Assembly: GCF_029525555.1 (NCBI RefSeq)
Contig: NZ_JAPDHZ010000008.1
Span: forward strand, 248,001-312,000
Source of the DNA: Cohnella ginsengisoli
GTDB taxonomy: Bacteria; Bacillota; Bacilli; Paenibacillales; Paenibacillaceae
Length of the DNA: 64,000 bases
Reading direction: 5' to 3'
Shown here: positions 1-10,772 of the stretch, piece by piece
Layout: each line of letters begins with the position of its first letter
Position numbering within the stretch: position 1 is the stretch's first letter
Notes under the pieces: model-generated
Databases searched by the model: none
Seen by the model: only the letters and a program-made list of their open reading frames with translations
Told to the model about the DNA's origin: nothing
Program-made: the position numbers and the translations under genes

Positions 1-2
1 TG

Positions 3-56
3 GACATGACAAGGTACCATGCGTGGCAGAAAGAGCGTGCGAAGAATCAAAAGTAA
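3..56 (+). CDS. Possible 3' end of a gene cut by the window edge
   Basis: Frame 3 is open from the left edge to a TAA at 54-56 and encodes a charged tail ending WQKERAKNQK. This composition looks like the C-terminus of a real protein, but only 17 residues are visible and no family can be named. The other two forward frames also contain short open stretches, so this is a weak call that needs the upstream sequence. Confidence 0.25.
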   Translation, partial: DMTRYHAWQKERAKNQK

Positions 57-104
57 GCAACAAAATTCGTCGACGAGGATTTTACACATAAATATGGACT
101 TGAC

Positions 105-240
105 CGGTTTCTACTGGAGTTGCACGGTTTTTCCGTGCCACTCCGCTCCAGTCTGCGGTTTCTACTGGCGTTGCACGGTTTTTCCGCGTAACTCCGCTCC
201 AGGCTGCGGTTTCTGCTGGCGTTACGCGGTTTTTCCGTAT
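105..240. repeat. Tandem 51-bp hairpin repeats, 2.7 copies
   Basis: Copies begin at 105, 156 and 207, an exact 51-bp period. Each holds a nested stem-loop: outer arms CTGGAG/CTCCAG-like and inner arms GCACGG-TTTTT-CCGTGC (copy 1 perfect, copies 2 and 3 diverged with partly compensating changes). The block occupies most of the 390-base gene-poor stretch before the sugar-binding lipoprotein. The remainder of that stretch (241-390) shows nothing else I recognise apart from the GGGGGG that may serve as ribosome-binding site. Confidence 0.75.
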
Positions 241-390
241 ACACACTGCTCCCCCCGGTGCCCTGCTCCCCCGAACCTCCGGATTTTATACAAAATCGCC
301 GGTTTCCCGCATTATCCGGACAGGCTCCCCCCGGGTTACGATATTCATGCAAGCACTTACAACGAAGTTCTATCGGGGGGTCCATCCAAA

Positions 391-1783
391 GTGAATCACT
401 TGCTCACGAAAAGCCGTACAGCCGGCGCGCTCTCGCTGCTCCTGCTCTCCGGCGCGCTCGCGGCGTGCGGCGGCAACAACAATGAAAACGGCGGCGCCTC
501 GCCGTCCGCTTCGTCTCCAGCGGCCAGCAGCGCTGGCGCCTCGTCTTCCGCGCCCGCGGCGAGCGCCGATCCGACGCAGCTCAGCGGCACGGTCAAGGTA
601 TGGGATTGGGACGAAGCGTTCCAGAAAGGCATGATCGCGGAATTCAATAAAAAAGTACCCGAATATCAAGGTTGAAGTGACCGTCGTCAACCCGAACGAC
701 TACCTGCAGAAGCTGCAGAGCGGCATCGCCTCCGGCTCGGACGTGCCGGACGTCATCCTCGGCGAATCCGCCTACCGCGGCAAGCTGTTCGATCTCGGCG
801 TGCTCGACAACCTCGAAGGCGCGCCGTACAACTTCGACAAGAGCTCGGTGCTCGACTTCACCGTGCCGTACATCTCCAACGGCAAGGGCGAGGTCATCGC
901 GGTCGACCAGGCGATCACGCCGGCCGGCTTCGCCTACCGCCGCGACCTCGCCAAGCAATACTGGGGAACCGACGACCCTGCCGAGCTGGAAAAGCTGATC
1001 TCCTCCTGGGACGACTTCATCGCCAAGGGCAAAGAGCTGAAGGACAAGAGCGGCGGCAAGGTGCTCATGATGCCCGGCCTCGGCGACGCCTTCATCGCAT
1101 TGAAGGGCCAGAACTTCGCGCCGTACGTGAACGGCACCGAAGTCGACCTGACCGCCAAGGTCAAGGAGCCGCTGAACAAGCTGTTCGAGATGCGCGACGC
1201 GGGCATCCTCGGCAAAAACGAGCTGTGGACGCCGGCCTGGTCGGCCTCGATGGCCAAGGGCGAGTTCATGTTCTACCCGATGGCGCCGTGGGGACCGAAG
1301 TGGCACATCTCCGCCAACGATCCGGACGGCAAGGGACGCTGGGGTCTCGTCAAGGCGCCGGAGGGCGGCTTCACGCGAGGCGGCACCGCCGTCGGCATTT
1401 ATAAAGACAGCAAAAACAAGGAAGCGGCCTGGGCGTTCGTGCAGTACGCGTACCTGTCGGACGAAGGCTCGGCTTACAACTTCAAGACGTTCGGCAACAT
1501 GACCGGCTCCAAGTCGTTCTACGAGACGCACAAGGATCTGATCGAAGCCCCGGGACCGTACGACGAATTCTTCGGCGGCCAAAACCTGGCAAAGTATTTC
1601 ATGGAGAAGATCGTTCCCGACATGAAGGGCGAGCCGCAGTCGAAGTATGACTCGGTCGTGGACGGCGTGTTCAACGCGCTGTACCCGCTCTGGACGAAGG
1701 ATACGTCGGTCACCGCGGACGCCGCGCTGCAGAAGTTCATCGCAGAAACGAAAAACAAGGCGTCCGACGCGACCGTCAAGTAA
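391..1783 (+). CDS. Sugar ABC transporter substrate-binding lipoprotein (frame broken)
   Basis: Family 1 extracellular solute-binding protein of a CUT1-type carbohydrate importer, anchored outside the membrane. A GTG start at 391 gives a signal peptide with lipobox LAAC (Cys about residue 26), then a low-complexity Ser/Ala linker and the mature lobe beginning GTVKVWDWDEAF. The frame breaks at the A6 run 649-654; reading five A restores EFNKKYPNIKVEVTVVNP and the rest to the TAA at 1781. About 463 residues, normal for the family. Two permease genes follow at once, so it is the receptor of that importer. No ATPase is encoded here; such importers commonly share an MsmX-like ATPase encoded elsewhere. 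Substrate is unknown, though the downstream GH2 enzyme suggests a glycoside. Confidence 0.85.
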
Positions 1784-1799
1784 CCTACAGAATAGAGGG

Positions 1800-2768
1800 A
1801 TGAACGTGAACGCGGAACAAAGCCTCGCACCGGCCGCCGCCACCTCCGCCGCATCCCGCAAACGCAGATGGGGGCCACATTTGTGGCCCTATCTTTTCGC
1901 GCTGCCGTTTGTGCTGGCTTATGCGGCTTTTCAGCTGTACCCCGTCGTCTACTCCTTCGTGCTGAGCCTGCATGACTGGAACGGCATTAGCGAGAAAACG
2001 TATATCGGCTTCAAAAACTACGTCCAGCTATGGACGAACGACCCCTTGTTCATCAAGTCGCTGTGGAACACGCTGATCATGATGCTCATGTTCATTCCCC
2101 TTACGCTGATCCTCGGCCTCGTGCTCGCTTACTGGACGTTCCAGCTTACGCGGGGCAAGCGCCTGTTCCAGACGATCAACGTGCTGCCGTACATCACGAC
2201 GCCCGTCGCGATCGGCTTCATCTTTTCCTACCTGTTCGACTGGCAGACCGGGCTCGTCAACCTGCTGCTGACGAAGTTCGGCTGGCTGCAGGAAGGCTTC
2301 TACTGGCTGCAGGACCCTTGGGGCTCGCGCGCGATCATCGCCTTGATGGTCATTTGGCGCAATCTCGGCTACTTCATGATCATCTTCATGGCCGGCATGA
2401 CGGTCATTCCGCAGGACGTGTACGAGGCGGCCAAAATGGACGGTTCGACGGGCCTGCATACATTTCGCAAGATCACGATGCCGCTGCTTCGCAACATCAC
2501 CGTATTCCTCGTCGTGACCTCGGTCATCGGCGGGCTGCAGCTGTTCGACGAACCGAAGCTGCTGTACGGCGGCTGGTCGGGTTCCGCGCAGGTCGGCGGA
2601 CCGGACAACACGGCGCTTACCGTCATTTGGAAATTCGTGGACGAGTCGTTCATTTCCAATACGCGTTTCGGGTACGCCTCTTCGATCGCCTACTCGCTGT
2701 TCGTCATCATCGTGTTTTTCTCGATCTTGAGCTACCGCCTGACGGCGCCGAAGGAGGACAAGCGATGA
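1800..2768 (+). CDS. Sugar ABC transporter permease (MalF/LacF type)
   Basis: Inner-membrane permease of a CUT1 importer, 322 residues. ATG at 1800 sits just after a GAGGG and gives MNVNAEQ, followed by a hydrophilic stretch and six predicted membrane segments beginning PYLFALPFVLAYAAF. The cytoplasmic EAA loop is visible as EAAKMDGSTGLHTFRKITMP, which contacts the ATPase. It starts 16 bases after the lipoprotein gene and its TGA overlaps the ATG of the next permease (ATGA at 2765-2768), so the three genes form one translationally coupled operon. The open frame extends upstream to 1647 but that part overlaps the lipoprotein gene and is not used. Confidence 0.92.
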   Translation: MNVNAEQSLAPAAATSAASRKRRWGPHLWPYLFALPFVLAYAAFQLYPVVYSFVLSLHDWNGISEKTYIGFKNYVQLWTNDPLFIKSLWNTLIMMLMFIPLTLILGLVLAYWTFQLTRGKRLFQTINVLPYITTPVAIGFIFSYLFDWQTGLVNLLLTKFGWLQEGFYWLQDPWGSRAIIALMVIWRNLGYFMIIFMAGMTVIPQDVYEAAKMDGSTGLHTFRKITMPLLRNITVFLVVTSVIGGLQLFDEPKLLYGGWSGSAQVGGPDNTALTVIWKFVDESFISNTRFGYASSIAYSLFVIIVFFSILSYRLTAPKEDKR

Positions 2769-3586
2769 ACGCGGCGAAAACGGCCAAAACGCTCATGTGG
2801 ATCTGTCTCGTCGTCATCTCGGCGCTGTCCCTATTTCCGTTTTACATCATGATCGTCATGGGCACGCACTACAACGAGGACCTGTTCAAGGGTATCCCGA
2901 TCGCGCCCGGCGGCTATCTGGCCGACAACCTGAAGACGGTCATGTCCGCCGACTTCATGGGCGTTTACCTCAACAGCCTGATCGTGTCCGTCGTGTCCGT
3001 CGTCCTGGCGACGCTGACGAGCACGCTCATCGGCTACGCGCTCGCGAAGTTCGAATTCCGCGGACGCAAGGCGCTGCAGACGTTCGTCGTCCTCACGATG
3101 ATGGTCCCGACGCAGGTCGGCCTGATCGGCTACATCATCGAAATGCGCAACCTCGGCGTCGGCAACACGCTGTGGCCGGTCATCCTCGTGTGGGCGGCGT
3201 TCCCGTTCGGCGCGTTTTTCATGGTCCAGTTCATCCGCGACTCGATCCCTAACGACTTGCTGGAGTGCGCGCGCATCGACGGCTGCTCGGAGCCGGGCAT
3301 CTTCGCCCGCATCGTACTGCCGATCATGAAGCCGGGTCTCGCGACGCTCGCTACGCTCGTCTTCCTGTGGTCGTGGAACAACTACCTGCTCCCGCTCGTG
3401 ACGATCAACAAGTCGGAGTGGTACACGCTGCCGATCTTCATCTCGAACCTCGGTATCGTCCACCGCACCGACTACGCGGCGCGCATGCTCGCGCTGTCGC
3501 TGACGACCGTGCCGGTGCTGATCCTGTTCATTCTGGGGTCGAAAACGTTCATGAAGGGATTGACCGCGGGGGCGGTCAAGGGTTAG
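2765..3586 (+). CDS. Sugar ABC transporter permease (MalG/LacG type)
   Basis: Second permease subunit of the CUT1 importer, 273 residues. The ATG at 2765 overlaps the previous stop and is preceded by AAGGAGG within that gene. Six membrane segments are predicted, and the EAA-like loop ECARIDGCSEPGIFARIVLP is near residue 190. The C-terminus ends in TAGAVKG, typical of this family. It pairs with the upstream permease to form the translocation channel. It is the last gene of the unit; no convincing terminator follows, and a 278-base gap separates it from the glycoside hydrolase. Confidence 0.92.
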   Translation: MNAAKTAKTLMWICLVVISALSLFPFYIMIVMGTHYNEDLFKGIPIAPGGYLADNLKTVMSADFMGVYLNSLIVSVVSVVLATLTSTLIGYALAKFEFRGRKALQTFVVLTMMVPTQVGLIGYIIEMRNLGVGNTLWPVILVWAAFPFGAFFMVQFIRDSIPNDLLECARIDGCSEPGIFARIVLPIMKPGLATLATLVFLWSWNNYLLPLVTINKSEWYTLPIFISNLGIVHRTDYAARMLALSLTTVPVLILFILGSKTFMKGLTAGAVKG

Positions 3587-3864
3587 GGCAGGCGTCTGCC
3601 GCTACACACGTACCGAGTACCTGCGCTATGGCGGCCGGCCGACCGTACTGCGCCGCTTTGCCCGCATGAGGACCCTACCGCTCGACTTCACGCGAAAGGT
3701 CGAGGCTGGCCGGCGATAACTGCATTCATGCCGTTATTCGCGCCGGACGGCCTCTTCTTGCGGGCGTACCGGATCGATTATCTGCACATTTGCAGTTATT
3801 CTGACCGAGTTTACTTGAAGTTACTTGAAGTTACTGGATGGAACTGAGTGAAGGAGCGATGCAG
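3587..3864. other. Intergenic region with two hairpin repeat units and a 10-bp direct repeat
   Basis: Two imperfect hairpins, 3715-3740 (arms GATAACTGCAT/ATGCCGTTATTC) and 3776-3801 (arms TATCTGCA/TTGCAGTTA), resemble the units of the array at 62461-62695. Immediately before the glycosidase, TTACTTGAAG is repeated at 3811 and 3821 with a partial third copy at 3831. No -35/-10 pair is obvious. Confidence 0.5.
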
Positions 3865-6859
3865 ATGCACGAACGACAGATGAAGCTGGACGGGGAATGG
3901 CGGTTCCTGCTCGATCGGGACGGTCGGTACGCGGATGCGCCGCCGCCGGACGCCGCCTTCGGCGAAGGCGTCATCCGGGTGCCCGGCTCCTGGGAGGAGC
4001 AGGGCTACGGAGACGAGCCGCCGTACGGCCAGATCGATACGTGGACCAAGGTCCGCGATTACGAAGGCGCGGCGTGGTATCGGACGACGTTTAGCGTCGG
4101 GGACGAGGAGCCGGCGGACGTGGTCGGAACTGCGATGGAAGGCGTTGGGAAAGCGAGTGCCGCGGAGGCGGGCGGCCAGGCGAACGCGATGGTCGGCGGA
4201 GCGGACGATGGCGCGGATCGATTGTCCGCGGCAGTCTGGATGCTGACGATCGCCGGGGCGCGCTGGACGACGGAGGTGTGGGTTAACGGCGCCTATGCGG
4301 GCAGGCAAGACAGCCTGTCCGCACCGCATACGCACCTGTTGGAAGGCCTTATCCGGCAGGGCGACAACGCGCTCGCCATCCGCGTGGACAACCGGATGCG
4401 GCTGCCGCTCGCGGACAGCCATATCCATACGCGCCATACGGCCACGGCCTGGGGCGGCATTACGGGTGGCGTGAAGCTCGCGCGCCTCTCCCCCGCGCGG
4501 ATCGAGGATGTCTCGATCGCGCCCGATCCGGAGGCGGGCCTCTTCCGCTGCCGCGTGTCGGCCGGCGGCGAGATCGCGGCGGGCGACGCCGTCGTCGCGA
4601 CATTTCGCGCGCCGGACGGGGGGACGTTCCGCGCGGCGGCGACGTTCGTCTCTGCCGGCGACGCAAACGCCGGGCCGGGCGAGAACGGCAGCGCCCGCGA
4701 ATCGCATGCCTCCGCATCGGCGGAATTCGTCGCCGAGCTGACCTGCGCGCTAGGCGACGCGCCTGCGCTGTGGAGCGACGCCCGGCCGCAGTTGTACGAC
4801 GCCGAGTTCGTGCTCGTGCGAGACGGCCGGATGCTGGACGGGACGACAAGGCGGCCCGGACTGCGGCGACTCGCTGCCGACGGCAAGCGGCTGCTGTTGA
4901 ACGGCCGCCCTGTCTGGCTGCGCGGTTACGTCGATTGCTGTATCTTCCCTCTTACGGGCTATCCCGTATGGGACAAGGCGCATTACGTGCGCCAATTCCG
5001 CATCGCCAAGTCGTATGGCTTTAATCACGTGCGCCTGCACGGCTGGACAGCCCCGGAGCCTTTCTGGGAAGCCGCCGACGAGGCGGGCATGCTCGTGCAG
5101 TCGGAGCTGCCGCATTGGTCGGCGCACTATCAGCCGCGCGGGGCCGAACCGCCCGCCGACGTCGACGCCTTCCTCGAGGCGGAGCTTAGGCGCATCTATG
5201 CGCAGTTGAACGCGCATCCGTCCTTCGTCCTGTTCGCGATGGGCAACGAGCTCGTCGAAGACAACGGCCATCCGCGCCTGAACGAACTGGTGAGGCTGGC
5301 GCGCGAGCTCGATCAGACGCGGCTGGTCACGGACAACACCGGCTTCGGGCAGCTCCCGGAGCAGGACCGCGAGGGCGACTTCTTCATCCCCTCATTCAAC
5401 TGGCACGCGCCGCTCAAGACCGAGGAGATCGCGATGCCCGCCACGGACCGCGACTTTTCCGCAGTCGCCAGCCTCAGCGCCAAGCCGGTCATCGGGCATG
5501 AGCATGCGCAGTTCGCGATGTACGCTCGCCCAGAGGAGAAGTTCAAGTACACCGGCGTCCTCCGGCCGACTTGGCTCGAGACGATCGAGGAGACGTTAGC
5601 GGGCAAAGGACTCGCGGCGCGCATACCCGCGTTCATTGAGGCGACCGGCAGCCATCAGGCTCGGGCGCTTAAGGAAGCGATGGAGCGCGCACGTCGAACG
5701 CCGGACGCTGCAGGCGTGCAGCTGCTCGACATCCGCGATTTTCCCGGTCAGGGCCACGCGACGACGGGGCTGCTCGACGTATTTTGGGATAGCAAGGGGA
5801 CGATCGAGCCGGAGCGCGTGCTGGATTTCAACGGACCGACCGTGCTGCTGATGTCCTGTCGCGGGCGTACGTTGTTCGCCGGGGGAGCGCATGCCCGTCC
5901 GCCTCCTCGTCTCCCACTATGGCGAAGCGCCCTTGCTGAAAGGGCGCGTGGCCTGGCGGCTCTCGGCAGGCGACGAGACAATCGGCGCCGGACAGCTGGA
6001 AGTCGCGGGATTGCGCGCCGGCGAAGTCGCCGGGATTGGGACGGTGCAGGTCGGATGCGGACCGGATCGCGCTGCCGCCCGCATCGTGCTCGAAGTCCGT
6101 TGGGAGAGCGACGATGCAGCATCCGAAGAAGGAACGATCCGCAACGCCTGGTCGTTCTGGTCGTTCCCGCGAACGAAGCCTTCGGACGCCGAAGGGACCG
6201 TATGGACCAGCGCGCCGGCACTTAAGACCGTGCTGTACGGCGCGATCCACGAGCCGAACGCGCGCTTCGATCCCCGCCTCGATCCCGCGCGGCGCGGCGT
6301 CCGTCTCGCGATCGTCGAACGGCTGACGACCAACGTGCTGCAGCATCTCGTCGCAGGCGGAAGCGTACTGCTGCTCGCCGGCGAGTCGGAGCTGTACGAC
6401 GCCGTCATGACCAAGTACCTGCCCGTCTTCTGGAACTATCTGATGTTCTCCGAGCAGGCGGGCGGCACGATGGGCGCGATCGTGCGGGACCATCCGGCGC
6501 TCGGCCGATTCCCGCACGACGGAAGATCCGACTGGCAATGGTATCATCTGCTGAACGGCACGCCGGCCATCTGCCTGGACGCGGCGCCGGGCATCCGTCC
6601 GGTCGTGGAGATCGTGGACAACTTCAACCGCGTCAAGCGGCTCGCGGCCGTCTTCGAGGCGCGCGTCGGAGCGGGCCGCCTGCTCGTGTCCACGCTGGCT
6701 TGGCGAACGCCGGCCGACTTCAAGCGGCCCGAGTCCGCGTATTTGTTTGGCGAGCTGTTGAACTATGCCTTAGGCGACCGCTTCGAGCCCGAAGCGACGC
6801 TGACCGTCGGACAGCTGCTCGGCATGGTGCGCCTGCGCGGCATCCATTCGTTCTTGTAA
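3865..6859 (+). CDS. Glycoside hydrolase family 2 protein (frame broken)
   Basis: Retaining exo-glycosidase of GH2 (beta-galactosidase/glucuronidase/mannosidase fold), about 998 residues, no signal peptide, so probably cytoplasmic. The ATG at 3865 is 8 bases after AAGGAG (3851-3856); upstream ATGs at 3838 and 3859 are less well placed. The N-terminal sugar-binding domain (about 1-210) is followed by an Ig-like domain and a TIM barrel from about 330. GNE in FAMGNELVEDN carries the likely acid/base Glu, and the Glu in VIGHEHAQF is the likely nucleophile. The frame breaks at the G5 run 5881-5885; with four G the protein reads TLFAGERMPVRLLVSHYG to the TAA at 6859. An Ala/Gly-rich insert of about 45 residues interrupts the sugar-binding domain. 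It lies behind the sugar importer and probably degrades the imported glycoside. Confidence 0.85.
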
Positions 6860-7184
6860 CAATCGCGGCGCAGTTGTTGTCCCGTCTCGAAGCAGCGGAG
6901 ACAATGACTGCGTTTCTATTTGTCGACGTCCCGATCGTATCGCGCAATTGTGCATGGTCCGGCAATAGCGGAGTGTTCGCAGAAGGCTATCAAGTAAAAA
7001 CGCATCATGCAGCGCCTGATATTTGCGCGAACGTCCATTTCCCGAGGGTGCATCAGGCAGATTTGCGGTAGACGCGGCCCCCCCCTTGTCGCCTGCCTAT
7101 CGCGCACGCTTGCGCGATACGAGAGGCCACTTATGGCCAACCGCCCTCGGCGACTAGCCGCCCCCGACGATTCGTTCCCTTCTC
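6860..7184. other. Convergent intergenic region, mostly featureless
   Basis: This 325-base gap separates the GH2 gene (plus) and the AraC regulator (minus). A perfect 9-bp stem-loop TATCGCGCA/TGCGCGATA lies at 7098-7119 without a T tract on either side, so it may be a weak bidirectional terminator. A C8 run at 7079-7086 is the longest C run in the window. No open frame with family resemblance was seen. Confidence 0.4.
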
Positions 7185-9438
7185 CTAGCTCCCCGTTTGC
7201 CGATACTCCGCCGGCGTCAGCCCGGTATATTTCTTGAACACCTTGTAGAAATAAGTGCTGTTGTTGTACCCGGTCTTTTGCGAGATCTCCTCGATCGAGC
7301 AAGGCGTGGACGCGAGCAGATCCTTGGCCCGCTCGACGCGGTACTCGTTCACGTAATCGGGAACCGACTTCAGCGTGAGCTTCTTGAAGATGCGTCCCAG
7401 GTACGCAGGCGACATGTCGAGCAGCTCCGCGAGCTTGTACAGCGACAGCTCCCGGTCCGCATACTGCTGCCGGACGATCTCGTCGATCATGGCGACCAGG
7501 TTGTCATGCTTCGCGTTGTTCTTCTTTTCCCTAACGCCCTGGCAGAGTTGGTCGATCAGCTCGCTAAAATGATCGCGGACATCCTGCAGCGTCTCCAGCT
7601 GATGCATCCGTTGGACGAAGGCGCCGAAGTCGTACTCGGCGGCCAGTCCCGAGCCTTTGTCCATATAGGCCGCGGTCGAGCTGATCGAGAAGGCGAGCTG
7701 GTTGAACAGCATGTTGTAGACGATGTAAACGGGCGGATCGACGCTGCGGACAATGTCGGCGAACCACTTTTTTAGCCTCCTCCGCTTTGCCCAGCTTGAG
7801 CGTCTCCAGCATGTTGTGCTCGAGCGCCGCGGGATAGATGAAGGCCGCGGTCGCCTGCGGCCTGTGCTGCCGGCCATGCAGGATGCAGCGGTAGCCCTCC
7901 GTAAACTTGAATTCCAGCTGCAGTCGCGCCTCCTCGTACAAGTCGGACACGCCCGCCAGACCGTCGCCGATGCGGCTGACGGAGGCGGACAGCGACAGGC
8001 GCAGGTATCGCTCGGCCGAGTCCTGGACGCTCTTAACGACATTGCGGATCGACGTCTCCGTCAGCGCGCCGCCGCTCGCCAGCACGGCGATCGTCTTCTC
8101 GTCGAGATCGACGCATTCGCGGGCCCCGCCAATCCCATCGAAGCATTCGGAGGCGATATTCATGACGCCGTACTTCAACAGCATCCGGTCGTTGAACGGA
8201 TATTGGCCGGCGAACGCATCGTACCGGTCGATCACGAACAAGACGACGACATAATCGCCGGCGGGGTCCAACGCGATATCGAGCGCCTTCATCTCCGCTT
8301 CAAGATTCGGCTGCCACCGATGCCCGCTATGAAGCAGCAGCTGGCGCAGAAAGTTCTGCTTCAACTGATAATCGTTGTTGCGCTTTTCCTTCATGAGCGC
8401 GTTAAGCCGGGCCAGAACCTTCTCGATGGGTTTGTAAAGCGACCTGGACAGAAAAAAGGAGACGCTCAGTCCGAGCAGCAGGATGACAAAGCAGACGATC
8501 AGCACCGTTTTCTTCATCGAATCGATCTTGCCCATGATCGTGTCGTACGGAAGCACCCGCATGAACACCCAGCCGGTCGCCTCGTGCTTCGAATAGACGA
8601 CAAGCGAGCGATCACCCTCCACGTCGCCGACGAAATAACCGGTCTCATGCATCGCGGACCCGCTCAACGCTTCCTTTACGTAAGGCTTGCCGCTCAAATT
8701 CTCGAGAAACGGAAACGATTGGGTGCTGGTCACGAGCATACCCTTGCCGTCGACGACGAACGTCGATCCGTCCTGATTGCGGTCCAGGCTGGCGATCGCG
8801 TCCTTCATCCAGCTCTCCGGCACGTTGAGCACGACCATGTTGTCGATGTCGCGCGACGCGCCCGGCAGATCGTAGAAGACGAACGTATAGACGTTGGCCG
8901 TCTTTGGGTCGTGGAGGGGCGTCGAGACGGGTAGGATCCGCGGGATCGGGGCGAGCCGCTTGTAGTCGCCGAACCGCTCGACCAGCCTCCGCGCATCCGC
9001 GTCGTAAAAGTCCCGATAAGCCTGTACCGCGTTGACGGGGGACATCGAGGCGGTATAGAACGTCTTCGAGCTTTTGCTATAAATATAGATCGAATGAAAG
9101 GAGTAATTGACGTTCAAGTATGTGTTCAGCCGATTGATCGCCATGTTCATCTCCGTGACGGTGCCGGGAGACGCATAATGAAGCAGCTTGTCTAATTGGG
9201 GATCGGCATAGATCTGCAGCGCGTAATTGGTCGAGTAGTCGATCATCGATTTGGCGCCGTAGCTCGTCTGGGACAAGCTGCTTTTCTCCGAAGCGTAGAT
9301 GTTCGAGAGCGCGATCTTTTCAAAGCCCGTATACAACGCGGCGGACAAAGCCGCGATCGTGAGGACGATGCAAACGCAAAAAGAGAGAAAAATCTTGGCA
9401 TAGAGCTTGTCGGAGGTGCGGGCCTCGGCGGGATTCAT
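7185..9438 (-). CDS. Membrane-anchored AraC-family regulator (frame broken)
   Basis: One-component sensor-regulator of the YesN-like class, about 750 residues. ATG at 9438 with AAGGAG 12 bases upstream. TM1 is near residues 15-35, an extracellular Cache-like sensor domain spans to about 290 (NYSFHSIYIYSKSSKTFYTASMSP region), TM2 is near 290-315 (VLIVCFVILLLGLSVSFFL), then a cytoplasmic linker and a C-terminal AraC double helix-turn-helix (about 650-745: SLYKLAELLDMSPAYLGRIFKK and SIEEISQKTGYNNSTYFYKVFKKYTG). The frame breaks at the T6 run 7768-7773; with five it reads EEAKKWFADIVRSVDPPVY. It probably senses an extracellular saccharide or a binding protein and activates the adjoining operon; a shared box at 9517-9531 supports this. 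Confidence 0.87.
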
Positions 9439-9480
9439 CGGAAGTCCAGGCTCCTTCGTCGGGCGGGTTATGTGCTCATT

Positions 9481-9531
9481 ATTATAATGAATAACGCGGC
9501 GACAGGTAAGGGAATGTGCAAAAAGTGTAAC
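9481..9531 (-). promoter_or_regulatory. Promoter and putative AraC box of the membrane regulator gene
   Basis: On the minus strand TATAAT (9481-9486) is 17 bases from TTACCT (9504-9509), a good vegetative promoter. Just upstream lies GTTACACTTTTTGCA (9517-9531), matching the boxes at 17437 and 26028. This suggests autoregulation. Confidence 0.55.
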
Positions 9532-9562
9532 GCGAATGCAAATCGTATAGCGACGGCTCCGC

Positions 9563-10772
9563 TCAGCGCCCCGCTTCTTCAAGCGCGCCGCTGATCCGCG
9601 CAACGGACAATGCCAAGACCGCCGCCCCGACCTCCAAGGCATCCAGATTGAACTGCATATCGGGGTGATGCAGTCCCGGCAGCAAGTCGCAGCCGAGCCC
9701 GACCATGGTGGCGTGCAGCCCGGGCTTGCGCAGGGCATAAAAATGAAAATCCTCCCCCGCCGGGCGACACCGGCGGCTCGGCATGCCCGGCGTCTCCGAG
9801 CAGGTCAGATATGACCGCTCCGACCAGCGCCTCCAGATAAGGATCCGGACGCGCCGCCGCCATGCGGGACTTCAAACGCAGCTCCGCCGGACTGCCGTAA
9901 TCCACGCCGATCGAATGAACGGCCCGCTCCAGCTCGGGAAGCAAGGCATCCATCGCTTCGTTCGTCTGCGCGCGTACGTCGATCGTAAAAGCGCCATAGT
10001 CCGGGATGACATTGCTGCTCTCGTTCGGCACGCGAAGCTTGGTGACCTTGCAGGAGGCGGGCACGGCGGCAAAAGCGTTCGACACCGCGCGCACGGCCGA
10101 TACCAGATCGGCCAGCGCTTCGATCGCGTTGATGCCGTCGTTCGGTCTGGAAGCGTGCGCCTGAAGGCCAGTCACGCTCCCTTCCAATACGGCGCAAGCG
10201 CCGTGATAAATGGCGCTCGACACCCGGCCGTATGCCAGCTCCTTTGCCGGACGCAGATGGATGCCTAACAAGTAATCTACATCCGTCAGGCAACCGGCCT
10301 CGATCAGCTTGAGCGCGCCTTCCCCGACTTCTTCCGCGGGCTGGAACAGCACCCGCAGCTCGCGGACCGGCTGGAATCCCGCCGCCTGCAAGGCCCCCAG
10401 CGCATAGAGCACCATGGTCATATGCGCATCGTGACCGCAGGAATGGTTCGCCCGATCGACCCCGTCCACCCGCTGCCACAACGCATCGATGTCCGCGCGC
10501 AGCGCGACGACGGCGCCTTTCCGTTTCGGATCGACGGCTTTGCCCGCTCCTCCCTTCCAACGAACGACGAGCCCGGTATGCGCAGGGAAGCGGTCATAAG
10601 CGATGCCGATCTTCTCCAGTTCCCGCTGCAGATACTGCGTCGTCCGATGCTCCTGCCAGCTCGCTTCCGCGATCGCATGCAATTCCGCGTAGGTACTCTT
10701 CATCGCCTGCCGGTTCGCGCGAAGCCATGCCGCGATGGCTTCCTTCGCAGGTTCCTTCATCGCTTCCGTCAT
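9563..10772 (-). CDS. M20-family amidohydrolase / N-acyl-amino-acid deacylase (frame broken)
   Basis: Zinc-dependent M20D-type amidase, about 402 residues, cytoplasmic. The metal-site motif NHSCGHDAHM is near residue 110 and QPAEEVGEG near 145; GGEDFHFY carries a further ligand. The frame breaks at the C5 run 9754-9758 (plus strand); with four, PGGEDFHFYALRKPGLHATM follows and the gene ends at 9563. The ATG at 10772 overlaps the stop of the GNAT gene (ATGA), so the two are coupled. In Geobacillus an M20 L-desuccinylase, a GNAT succinyltransferase and an N-succinylamino-acid racemase form a pathway that turns D- into L-amino acids irreversibly. The same three families occur together here, so a desuccinylase role is inferred. 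Confidence 0.85.

Noticed and set aside
105..240. Direct repeats considered as a CRISPR array
   Set aside because: There are no unique spacers between repeats, the units are internally palindromic over their whole length, and no cas genes are present.
649..655. A6G at the frame break resembles a -1 slippery heptamer, suggesting programmed frameshifting
   Set aside because: The needed shift is +1 relative to the reading frame and the codon phase is wrong for A-AAA-AAG. The same kind of break recurs at about 20 other homopolymers in unrelated genes, so an extra base is a simpler explanation.
644..1861. A 405-codon minus-strand frame opposite the sugar-binding lipoprotein
   Set aside because: It is antisense to a recognised gene, has no ribosome-binding site, and its composition is that of a GC-rich shadow frame.
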